Assembly: GCA_021324855.1 (NCBI GenBank)
Contig: JAJPIG010000013.1
Coordinates: forward strand, 124,001-188,000
Origin: Pseudomonadota bacterium
GTDB lineage: Bacteria > Desulfobacterota > Binatia > Binatales > Binataceae
Length of the DNA stretch: 64,000 nucleotides
Reading direction: 5' to 3'
Part shown: piece after piece, positions 54,421 through 61,697 of the stretch
How positions within the stretch are numbered: the stretch's first letter is position 1
Layout: every line of letters begins with the position of its first letter
Position numbers and translations under genes: made by a program
Notes under the pieces: generated by a model
Databases searched by the model: none
What the model saw: the letters and a program-made list of their open reading frames with translations, nothing else
Told to the model about the DNA's origin: nothing

Positions 54421-55374
54421 CTAACCGGGGTCCGTCTGAAGAGCCTCGGCAGGTAAGGTCGCTCGGATGCTCGCCTTTAGGTCGCTCGCTGTTTTTTGGC
54501 GCCCATCGTCTGTGTCCGTCCACAGAATCGTCAAGCAGTGATTCGTGTCGAAATGGGTTTTGTTCTGGTCGAAATAGTCTTTCTCACATGTGTAAAACAC
54601 GGGACGGCCGAGCCCCTCAGCGAAACCCGCTTCCCAATATGCTCCCGCATTCTTGCCCGTGAGTTCAGCGATGAGAAAGCGTGCTTTGCGGATTTCGACG
54701 CGTAAGTTGTCGTCGATCACTCCTGCCCGTGGAGCTTCGTCGATTCGACGGAGGTCAAAACCGGTGGCCTTGATCGCTGGTCTGAAGATTTCGCGGAACA
54801 GGCGGTCCAATCTGTCATCCCCGAACGGCATGGCCATAAACGCCAGTCGCGCCTCCGAGGGTGCTCTCCTAATTTCCTCGTAGCGCTCCCAGCCTTTGAA
54901 AGTGAACGCCACGCCGAGTACGTCGCCATTGACTCGGAAGTTGATGAGTCGTTCCTCGGTCCCAATCGTTTTTATGACTTCCTGGAGTGCGTCTTTGTCG
55001 TAGGCTCCGATACTGGCGACGCATTGCGGAATTCTGAGGTTCGCCCATCCTGCCGGATTGGACTCGCGCAACTCGTCGCCCGCCTGGAGGAGGAGGGTGT
55101 CAGCTTGTTCTCGGACCGATGGGAGCGGTTCTTCCGCGAAGCGAGCGGCCATTTCTTCCGATATGAAGGGATAGTTGTTTGCATCTTGCCGCTGCATTTT
55201 TCTGATGCGGTACCGCAGCCTGGGGGGATATTTTGGATTGTTTCGGTACTTGCCGGCGACGCGCTTGACGATGACGAAAGTTGAACACGCGGGACAGTTC
55301 ACTTTTGCCCGATTCCCAGCGTCTTCATCTCCAACCTGTGCGTTGGGGTCACCGCAAACAGGACAATTTGGCAT
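54421..55374 (-). CDS. Zinc ribbon plus nucleoside deoxyribosyltransferase-like protein
   Basis: A 317-residue protein in three parts. Residues 1-32 form a zinc ribbon (CPVC at 4-7, CPAC at 27-30). Residues about 60-175 are a helical middle. Residues about 180-300 form a nucleoside 2-deoxyribosyltransferase/TIR-like Rossmann domain: LAFMAMPFGDDRLDRLFREIF, GFDLRRIDEAP, IDDNLRVEIRKARFLIAELTGKN and AYWEAGFAEGLGRPVFY. The Glu of YWEAGFA is the candidate catalytic residue. Related domains act as NAD- or nucleotide-degrading effectors in anti-phage systems, including retron effectors; no reverse transcriptase is present here. It sits between the winged-helix gene and hsdR on one strand. Confidence 0.8.
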   Translation of the reverse strand: MPNCPVCGDPNAQVGDEDAGNRAKVNCPACSTFVIVKRVAGKYRNNPKYPPRLRYRIRKMQRQDANNYPFISEEMAARFAEEPLPSVREQADTLLLQAGDELRESNPAGWANLRIPQCVASIGAYDKDALQEVIKTIGTEERLINFRVNGDVLGVAFTFKGWERYEEIRRAPSEARLAFMAMPFGDDRLDRLFREIFRPAIKATGFDLRRIDEAPRAGVIDDNLRVEIRKARFLIAELTGKNAGAYWEAGFAEGLGRPVFYTCEKDYFDQNKTHFDTNHCLTILWTDTDDGRQKTASDLKASIRATLPAEALQTDPG

Positions 55375-55405
55375 GGGTCAAAGCTCCCCCTTCCGATCTC
55401 TGTCC

Positions 55406-55783
55406 TCAGATGGCGATTCTCACGGCGATTTCGCCGAAGGGCGCTTCGGGCACCTTAACGTGCTGCTTTCTCCTCGCCTGCTGGTGGACGTTCAACCGCA
55501 CCAATCCATGCTCTTGCAAAAACTTGAGATCGGTTTGCACGCTCTTCAGATTCCGTTCGACGACCTTCGCGAGCTCGTAGATGGAACCGGGACGACGGCC
55601 CTTGATGGCGCGCAGCAGCGCAAGCCGCTCCCGCGTGAGAACATTGCGGACGGCCTCGATGCTGGCAAAGCGCACCTCGCTCGCGTGGTTGGAACCTTGG
55701 GCATGTGGCCGTTTAGAGATGTGAACGAGCTGGTCAGGGGGAGCGGCGTCCTGAGTGACTTCAAATGTGAGAGTTTTGCTCAT
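55406..55783 (-). CDS. Winged-helix transcription regulator heading the defence run
   Basis: A 125-residue protein whose C-terminal 80 residues form a winged helix: ASEVRFASIEAVRNVLTRERLALLRAIKGRRPGSIYELAKVVERNLKSVQTDLKFLQEHGLVRL. This matches small HTH regulators often paired with toxin-like genes. The ATG at 55,783 begins a natural protein; longer frames run into the divergent HEPN gene. It lies 31 bases upstream of the deoxyribosyltransferase-like gene and opposite to the HEPN gene, with a palindrome between them that could be its operator. It is the best candidate for controlling the whole downstream block. Confidence 0.82.
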   Translation of the reverse strand: MSKTLTFEVTQDAAPPDQLVHISKRPHAQGSNHASEVRFASIEAVRNVLTRERLALLRAIKGRRPGSIYELAKVVERNLKSVQTDLKFLQEHGLVRLNVHQQARRKQHVKVPEAPFGEIAVRIAI

Positions 55784-55832
55784 CGCGTCCCTCGCCAAGT
55801 GGTGCGTTTGGCGGCCACATTGCCGCCCTTTG

Positions 55833-55855
55833 CCTACGGGGTTATATACCGTAGG
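55833..55855. promoter_or_regulatory. Palindromic operator/promoter candidate between divergent genes
   Basis: CCTACGG and its complement CCGTAGG are separated by GGTTATATA, giving a 23-base inverted repeat whose centre contains a TATATA-type -10 element. It lies 49 bases in front of the winged-helix gene and 29 bases before the HEPN gene. Size and symmetry fit a dimeric winged-helix regulator, most simply the adjacent one acting on both promoters. Confidence 0.6.
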
Positions 55856-55884
55856 TAGTGGGGATGGAGGAAGAGGTTGTTGAG

Positions 55885-57321
55885 ATGCCGAGAACCAGCG
55901 ACGCGAGCCTCCCGGGGAATCTGAAGGCGGATTTTTTGGTTTTTGCAAAAAAGGCGCTTGAACAGGCGCAATCCTTTGTTGCCGCAGAGGGTATGCCGAA
56001 GCGTGCGGAAACGCTCTTCGAGTTCCGAGCGCCCGAGTTCTCGGGTTCAGCGGCGGCGGGTTCGACGATCAGCTTCCGACAGATCGAGAAGCCTGATTTT
56101 CGCGGGCTTCTCCTCGTGAATCGCGAGCGTTGGGGGACAAAGGAGGCAAAAGACTGCGCACGAGAGCATTTCGAGCGTGAGGTCCGTAGAGAGCGCCAAG
56201 TGCTCGGCGAAGATTGGAAGCCTATTCGGTCGCCAACCTTCGGCAGTTCCGGGAACCAGCTCGGCCATCAGCTCGCCTACGAAGTCCACTACGCGTTGGC
56301 CGATTTATGCGAACGGCTTCAGACTTTGCGCCCGGATAGGGATCAGCTTCTCGAGGCGTATGATCGTCTCATCCAGCACTGGACCGATCCGACGATCGAA
56401 TGGCGCTTGGCTGCTCCCCTCGTGAATTTCAGGACCGAAAAGTGTCCATTGCGGATCGACGGGGAAATTGAACTCATCGCACTTAGCCATGAGGAGAAGA
56501 CACGTCTTTGGAACCACAACCCCGGATTTGGCCCTTTTGGCGAGCCGCAGGTGATGGACCGGAGCGATTTAGCGCGTGCGCGATTTATGCTCGTCGGGTT
56601 CTCCTCCGGCGCGTGCGATGATCATGGGTTCGGCCCCGAGTTTGCCAGCAAAGTTACACGCGTTGTGACGGCGTTGCGCCTTTTGCGCGCCGGAGATGTC
56701 GGTGCGCCGGCGATCCTGGGTACAAGCAGCGGGCTATTCGAGAAATTTGCCTCTCAGTACGTGTTTGACGGGCGCGTAAGAAACTCCGGCCGTGTTTTTG
56801 AGCTGCGCGCCTGTGACTGGGAGGACTTCGGGAGGATTTACGGCGCGCTTGGCGGCCTGGCGAATGCGATGCAGATTCCTCTGCGCCGATTTAACCAAGC
56901 ATTTGGACGGCCGTCAGCGGAAGACATGATCATCGATCTGACGATCGCTCTAGAAAGCTGCCTTCTGTCAAATTCAGGAGCGAAGAAAGTGCCACTGTCG
57001 AAGCGAGGTGCGGCCCTACTTGTTCACTTGAGGAATCCCGCGGAGACAGAATCTCTTCTGCGCGCTATGTACGAGGTCCGCAACGAAATCGTCCACGAGG
57101 GGAAGCTGCTGTGCGATGAAGGGTTGCCGAAGAAGGTCGAACGGCTGAGCCCCGTAGTCGCGAAGGATTTTTTACACGCGTGTGAGGACGTAACTCGCGA
57201 CGTTCTCAGGGAATGCGTGCTGCGCCTAGCCGCAGGCGGTTCGGTTGTCGACATGTGCCGAGAACTCGACGCGCAGATGCTGTCGAGCCTATCGCTGTCG
57301 CCTCGGGCGTGTCCGGGGTAA
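55885..57321 (+). CDS. Apea-like HEPN domain protein
   Basis: A 478-residue protein. The first 300 residues are not recognised. The C-terminal part (about 330-460) is an Apea-like HEPN domain, with FNQAFGRPSAEDMIIDLTIALESCLL leading to SLLRAMYEVRNEIVHEGK. The R-N-x-x-x-H motif (RNEIVH) is the active site of HEPN ribonucleases. It may be an RNA-cleaving effector or an RNA-binding partner. The ATG at 55,885 has GAGGAAGAGG 8 bases upstream; ATG 55,864 is possible. It diverges from the defence run and is the only gene of the block on the forward strand. Confidence 0.82.
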   Translation: MPRTSDASLPGNLKADFLVFAKKALEQAQSFVAAEGMPKRAETLFEFRAPEFSGSAAAGSTISFRQIEKPDFRGLLLVNRERWGTKEAKDCAREHFEREVRRERQVLGEDWKPIRSPTFGSSGNQLGHQLAYEVHYALADLCERLQTLRPDRDQLLEAYDRLIQHWTDPTIEWRLAAPLVNFRTEKCPLRIDGEIELIALSHEEKTRLWNHNPGFGPFGEPQVMDRSDLARARFMLVGFSSGACDDHGFGPEFASKVTRVVTALRLLRAGDVGAPAILGTSSGLFEKFASQYVFDGRVRNSGRVFELRACDWEDFGRIYGALGGLANAMQIPLRRFNQAFGRPSAEDMIIDLTIALESCLLSNSGAKKVPLSKRGAALLVHLRNPAETESLLRAMYEVRNEIVHEGKLLCDEGLPKKVERLSPVVAKDFLHACEDVTRDVLRECVLRLAAGGSVVDMCRELDAQMLSSLSLSPRACPG

Positions 57322-57406
57322 CGGCGGGTCTTGCCTGAAAGGTTTCGATGGTTTCGGAAAATTGGTGGCGCTTGCGCGGAGTTCGAAAGTGCGCAGCACG
57401 CGTTTT

Positions 57407-58228
57407 TTACTTGTCCGTCAGTTTCGCTTCGGCAAGCGCAGCGTGGGGTACTATTCGCCACTCGATACCCGCTCCGCGAAGCTCGGGCTGCCGGCTTTCC
57501 GGAATGTACGGGCAAGCCACCAGGCAGCGAATGCGAGCGGAATCAATATGGTTCGTTTCGGCGAAGAGGCGCCGATATCTGCCGAGTTTTCCGACCGCTT
57601 CGTCTAGCTCTGACGCGTTAACCTTGACTTCGACGATCAGATGTTGGCCTTCAAGGTCGCGAAAGAGCAGGTCTAATGAGCCAGTCTCACCTGATGCGCT
57701 CGACACTGGATGTTCCGCACCAAGGAAAGTAAGACCCGTTTCGAGAAACTCGGAGCAGGTCGTCAGATAGTCTACAATGCGGTCATGGTTTCGGCCGCGG
57801 TTTTTGCGCCGGCCGCCGATAGTCCAGGGCTCCCCCGCGAGAAGATGTTCAAGAAACGTTTCAGGCGAGACGTAACCGCCTTCCAGCATGCAGGGAAACG
57901 CTTGGCAGAGGTCGCCGCTTCGGTAAACCAGGACGAATTGTAGGGGAAACCATTCGTAAGGATATTTCCTGCTGCCGAAGCGAACTTTGATCTTGCGGCG
58001 CATCGCGAGGTCGCGAAGCTGACAGAGAAGCTCTTTACCCTCGTCTTGCTTCTCGAAAGCTTCGGGCACTTGGCGAACGTCGAAGCTGACGATCAACATG
58101 CGAGCCTTCGCTTGGGCAAGCTGATCCAATATGCGCTCGTGGATCTGTCTGAAGGCATCGTCTTGGGGCGCAGGAGATTTGAAACCGTATACGATTTGCA
58201 GCGCGACAGATTGGGCGGCTTTGTTCAT
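57407..58228 (-). CDS. NucS/DUF91-like nuclease-domain protein
   Basis: A 273-residue protein. The C-terminal 110 residues contain a restriction-like nuclease core, GSLDLLFRDLEGQHLIVEVKVNASELDEAVGKLGRYRRLFA, with Asp and Glu-x-Lys of the PD-(D/E)xK type as in NucS/DUF91 proteins. Earlier, the part from about 20 to 150 (LQIVYGFKSPAPQDDAFRQI, KIKVRFGSRKYPYEWFPLQF) has no recognised domain. The ATG at 58,228 follows the stop of the next gene upstream by 5 bases, so they are co-transcribed. It may be a DNA-end or mismatch nuclease within the defence cargo. Confidence 0.75.
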   Translation of the reverse strand: MNKAAQSVALQIVYGFKSPAPQDDAFRQIHERILDQLAQAKARMLIVSFDVRQVPEAFEKQDEGKELLCQLRDLAMRRKIKVRFGSRKYPYEWFPLQFVLVYRSGDLCQAFPCMLEGGYVSPETFLEHLLAGEPWTIGGRRKNRGRNHDRIVDYLTTCSEFLETGLTFLGAEHPVSSASGETGSLDLLFRDLEGQHLIVEVKVNASELDEAVGKLGRYRRLFAETNHIDSARIRCLVACPYIPESRQPELRGAGIEWRIVPHAALAEAKLTDK

Positions 58229-58233
58229 ATACT

Positions 58234-58737
58234 TTATTCTGTGAGAGGTAGGAACCTGAACCCCCAATCGCCGCCGATTTTAAGCATTTCGTCAACCGTC
58301 GCGTTTGCGAAAGCGCCTCGGAGTGTCACTGCGAGCTGGACGTGCGTTCTCCCTGGTATGTAGTGGGGGTCCGAAATCAGACGACGATCGATGCGACCGT
58401 GGGAATCAATGCCAAAGATGCATCGGCGGCCGGCACGTTCGAACTGCACGTGGCTGCGAGAGACGGTCGGGACAACGGCTCCGGCGCTTGTCGATCTGGG
58501 ATCGTGAAGATCCAAAAAATCCTGAGTCCGGCCGCCATCGATTTCCCACAACACTCCGGTGCTTGCTCGGAGAGCAAGGGAAATAAACCCTGCCAAGCCT
58601 TTTCGGCCGGGATCCGCGTTCCAGCCTCTCCCGTTCTTCCATTGCTGATCGTGGGAGAACAACCAGCCCAGCCGATATTCTGAAAGTTTGCGCTGAACTT
58701 CTTCCGGAGAAACAATCACCCCCGCCATCTCCGCCAA
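58234..58737 (-). CDS. Unrecognised protein next to the NucS-like gene
   Basis: A 167-residue soluble protein without a domain I recognise. It starts with VIVSPEEVQRKLSEYRLGWLFSHDQQW and has a mixed alpha-beta pattern including WEIDGGRTQDFLDLHDPRS and DPHYIPGRTHVQLAVTLRGAF. The gene ends 5 bases before the NucS-like gene, which suggests that the two proteins act together. Upstream of it lie 200 bases without a gene. Confidence 0.65.
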   Translation of the reverse strand: MAEMAGVIVSPEEVQRKLSEYRLGWLFSHDQQWKNGRGWNADPGRKGLAGFISLALRASTGVLWEIDGGRTQDFLDLHDPRSTSAGAVVPTVSRSHVQFERAGRRCIFGIDSHGRIDRRLISDPHYIPGRTHVQLAVTLRGAFANATVDEMLKIGGDWGFRFLPLTE

Positions 58738-58938
58738 CCCCTCCTAAATGTTAATGCATCATACCAGAGGTGCGCGTCCGATGGGTGTTTGTCAAAAATT
58801 GAGTTTCCACAATGAGCTCTACCGTCCGACGCGAGGGAAAGTGGATGAATGGTAGGACCAGGGTGACCTAAAACGGTCTCGCGCCGTATTAATGGTTGGG
58901 AAGCGACTTTCTGCGTTGGTCTTATACGGTCTTCGAAC

Positions 58939-59475
58939 TCAGCGCACGCTGAAGCCGATTCGGCGGCGGTTTGGTTGGGGTGGGGTCATGAGCTCGCGGA
59001 TGGCGTCGAAGACGACCTTGAATTGCGCGTCGTACTTCTTTTCGAGCTGATCAAGTTTGCGGGCGAGGTCAGCGTGGGACGCGAGCATTTGCCGGAGGCG
59101 GACGAAGGCGCGCATGATCTCGATGTTGACCCGGATGGCGCGCTTGCTGCGAAGGACGGTTGAGATCATTGCGACGCCCTGCTCGGTGAAAGCGTAGGGG
59201 GCGGCGCGCCTGGAACCGCCCCAACTTGAAATCACAGTCTGTGATTTCAAGCTGCGAAATTCCTCGTCGTTGAGCTGGAACATGAAGTCGGCGGGAAAGC
59301 GTTCGACGTTTCGTTTGACTGCCTGAACCAATGCGCGCGTTTCGACATCGTAGAGCTGCGCCAGATCAGGGCTGAGCATGACTTTCTGGCCCCGGAGAAG
59401 GAAAATGCGGCGTTCGATCCGTTCCGCGATAATACTGCTTCTTGCTTCCACTTTTCTGGTCGCGCGCAAGGACAT
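58939..59475 (-). CDS. ORF6N-domain protein
   Basis: A 178-residue protein whose N-terminal 90 residues form an ORF6N domain: [59 protein letters not shown] followed by [37 protein letters not shown]. The C-terminal third is a coiled-coil-like helix. ORF6N proteins are related to phage antirepressors and are common on mobile elements, with DNA-binding roles presumed. It follows trbL by 9 bases on the same strand, so it may be transcribed with the conjugation genes. Confidence 0.9.
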   Translation of the reverse strand: MSLRATRKVEARSSIIAERIERRIFLLRGQKVMLSPDLAQLYDVETRALVQAVKRNVERFPADFMFQLNDEEFRSLKSQTVISSWGGSRRAAPYAFTEQGVAMISTVLRSKRAIRVNIEIMRAFVRLRQMLASHADLARKLDQLEKKYDAQFKVVFDAIRELMTPPQPNRRRIGFSVR

Positions 59476-59484
59476 TTTGCCGGT

Positions 59485-60564
59485 TCAATACTGCCGCGTG
59501 GCGCTGCCGCCATTTGTTCCGATCCGTGCGGTTGCTGTGGCGCGGCCTCCAAGCGCTGTCGGCGACGTGGAGTAAGTTTCGGTGTTCGGCTTCCCGTTCG
59601 GAGATGGCCGAGCCGTTGACAGCCTTGTAGTTGTTCCTTGTCCGTTTGCCGCGGCCTTTTCGCCAGCTTCGAGGTTTTGCGCGAGGGGTGTGGCAGCCGG
59701 TTCGGCATCGGACGAGTTGCTGCTCATGAGGATCCGGCCGAGGCCGTAGCCGGCCATCCCTGCCTCAAAGGCGTGGGCGAGGTTGAGACTTACCGACGAA
59801 CCGGCGATGCGGGCCGCGACGTTGGGAATCTCCCAACTGAGCAGCATGAAGATGAGTGCGCCGCCGGCGATGGTGAGGGGCACCGTGGGGTCGGCGACGG
59901 TCCAGCCGGTCAAGGCAGAGTTCCAGCCAGCGGTAATGGTCATGCCAACGCCCACCAGCAGGTAGAGGAAAAAGAGCTTGACGCCGACGCCGACGATCCA
60001 GCCGATGAAATTCTCGGCAAACTTTATGGTCCAGCGCGAGCCGCTGAAGCCGAGCAGCACGACGCCGCCACCTAATCCGATGTAGGCCTCGGAGAGAGCG
60101 AGCAGCATCTGGCCCGCGATGAGTGCAAACGATAGGAACATGATCAAGCCGGCGATGAGTGCGATGAGCGAGGCCATCGTGAGATGGAACCAGCCGAGAC
60201 TGGCGAAGCCTCGGTAGATGGTCTGGAAGAGCGTGAGGCCGTTGTTGAAAACAGTACTCGGGCTCAGATCAGCAATTCCGGCTGCTTGACCGCCAAGTGC
60301 CGCGAAACTGCTTAACAAAGCATTAAACCAGACGGGCGCCTTGGTGATCATGGCGTAGAGAAACCCCAGAGCGAGGGATTTCTTAAGAAACTCGGCGAAT
60401 AGGCGCGCGGGCTGATCCTGGTCTGCAACAAAGTGAACGCAAGTTATGATGATTTCGATAAGGACTAAGCCAAAGAAGATTTTCTCTGCCAGCGGCTGCA
60501 TGATGTTCATGTAACGCTGGCCGGCCCATTGGAACGTCTGAGCGATATTGTCGAGGTTGTTCAT
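59485..60564 (-). CDS. trbL: P-type conjugative transfer protein TrbL (VirB6-like)
   Basis: A 359-residue polytopic membrane protein, the inner-membrane channel part of a type IV secretion system. About seven hydrophobic segments lie between residues 25 and 280 (for example IFFGLVLIEIIITCVHFVA, MASLIALIAGLIMFLSFALIAGQMLL, FAENFIGWIVGVGVKLFFLYLLVGVG), with the VirB6-like GGGVVLLGFSGSRWTIKFAENF loop. The last 80 residues are a Ser/Thr/Gly-rich tail. The ATG at 60,564 has GGAG six bases upstream. It is 18 bases after the trbK-like gene. Confidence 0.9.
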   Translation of the reverse strand: MNNLDNIAQTFQWAGQRYMNIMQPLAEKIFFGLVLIEIIITCVHFVADQDQPARLFAEFLKKSLALGFLYAMITKAPVWFNALLSSFAALGGQAAGIADLSPSTVFNNGLTLFQTIYRGFASLGWFHLTMASLIALIAGLIMFLSFALIAGQMLLALSEAYIGLGGGVVLLGFSGSRWTIKFAENFIGWIVGVGVKLFFLYLLVGVGMTITAGWNSALTGWTVADPTVPLTIAGGALIFMLLSWEIPNVAARIAGSSVSLNLAHAFEAGMAGYGLGRILMSSNSSDAEPAATPLAQNLEAGEKAAANGQGTTTRLSTARPSPNGKPNTETYSTSPTALGGRATATARIGTNGGSATRQY

Positions 60565-60582
60565 GGACGACTCCAACGATCT

Positions 60583-60927
60583 CTATTTCGTGGGCTGTGG
60601 GTTTGCCTCAGGTCGCATTCCGCCGAAGTTGGTCAGACCATTGTTCGGCATTGAGGTTGAGAACGGGATTCGCGGCGCTGCAACCGCGAGGACGGGTTGG
60701 CAGTTGATGAGAAACTTGTGGTCCGGCTGGTTGCAGAAGCTGAGCGCCTTTTGCCAAACGTCGGTTTTGCGCCGGAACTGGTCATTCCAAAACGGATAGT
60801 CGTAGTTGGTCGCGGCCTGACGTGAGGCGAGCGCGGCGAGCGCGTCATGGCCAGTCGTCTGCTGATTGCGATTGCATCCCGTGGCTACGACGACGCCGAT
60901 TGCTACCCAGACGATGAGCTTCTTCAT
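60583..60927 (-). CDS. TrbK-like lipoprotein, possible entry exclusion protein
   Basis: A 114-residue lipoprotein: signal peptide with VVVATGC lipobox (Cys18). The mature part carries two cysteines (LSFCNQPDHKFLINCQPV) that could form a disulfide. By position, between trbJ and trbL, it corresponds to TrbK, the entry-exclusion lipoprotein that blocks redundant transfer. Its tail, IPFSTSMPNNGLTNFGG, is strikingly similar to the end of the neighbouring TrbJ. The ATG overlaps the trbJ stop by 4 bases. Confidence 0.75.
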   Translation of the reverse strand: MKKLIVWVAIGVVVATGCNRNQQTTGHDALAALASRQAATNYDYPFWNDQFRRKTDVWQKALSFCNQPDHKFLINCQPVLAVAAPRIPFSTSMPNNGLTNFGGMRPEANPQPTK

Positions 60928-61697
60928 TGTGGTCCTCCGACTGGCGGCGAGCCGAAATTGGTAAGCCCATTGTCGGGCATGGTGGGGGAAAACGGAACGG
61001 TTGGCCCGGCACTGAGCCAGCGCTGGACCGAGGCGTCCTCGGCGGCCTGAGCGTTGACGCGATTGGCGGCGGCGACGTTCTGGGCGTTGATCATCGCGAC
61101 GACCAACTGCCGCAGCATTTGAATTTGCTGCGCTTGCTGTAGCGCGATCTCGTTGCCGACCTGGATCGCCTGCAGGCGTCCGACAGCGGTCCGGTTCATG
61201 CCTTCCAATTCGGCGAACTGCGCCTGCTCGTTGGCAAAATTCTGCGCCTGGCCCTGGGCGTCGGCCAAGGTGCCGTTGAGAGTGTTTAGCGTCGTCGCGA
61301 TGTTCTGCGCCTCCTGCTGGTCCGGATTCTGCGGCACTGCGTAGCCGGGAAACTGCTGCTGGAACTGCGCTTGCAGATTGCCGAGCGAGTAGGAGAGACC
61401 GCCCTGCTGCTGAATGAGTCCGCCGAGTTCATCGAGCATCGACTGGTCGGATTGCCATACGCCCGCGGAGCCGCCAGTGGTGTTCTTGATCATGTACTGA
61501 AGTTGCTGCGCCTCGGTGGCGACGGCCTGGGTCTCCTGCTGCAGTTGCTGAAACTGGCGCGCGAACATGGCCGGGTCGAAGACGGTCTGCGTGCCGCCGA
61601 ACTGCGCGAGAGCGTCGCGCGGTGCGATGAATAGCAGGCACAACGACAAGAGCAGTCCGCAGAGCAGCCACAAAACAGACTCACGTGATCGTTTCAT
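60924..61697 (-). CDS. trbJ: P-type conjugative transfer protein TrbJ (VirB5-like)
   Basis: A 257-residue periplasmic protein. A signal peptide spans residues 1-32 (LWLLCGLLLSLCLLFIAPRDALA), followed by long Gln-rich helices (ARQFQQLQQETQAVATEAQQLQYMIKN, IALQQAQQIQMLRQLVVAMINAQNVA) typical of TrbJ/VirB5, the minor pilus-tip component. The C-terminus VPFSPTMPDNGLTNFGSPP is outside the usual domain and resembles the TrbK-like tail. The ATG at 61,697 has GGAG 9 bases upstream, which lies within the alternative start at 61,715. It overlaps trbE by 17 bases. Confidence 0.9.
   Translation of the reverse strand: MKRSRESVLWLLCGLLLSLCLLFIAPRDALAQFGGTQTVFDPAMFARQFQQLQQETQAVATEAQQLQYMIKNTTGGSAGVWQSDQSMLDELGGLIQQQGGLSYSLGNLQAQFQQQFPGYAVPQNPDQQEAQNIATTLNTLNGTLADAQGQAQNFANEQAQFAELEGMNRTAVGRLQAIQVGNEIALQQAQQIQMLRQLVVAMINAQNVAAANRVNAQAAEDASVQRWLSAGPTVPFSPTMPDNGLTNFGSPPVGGPQ

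Noticed and set aside
54300-55900. Retron around the deoxyribosyltransferase-like gene
   Set aside because: No reverse transcriptase is present and no msr/msd-like structured RNA was recognised.
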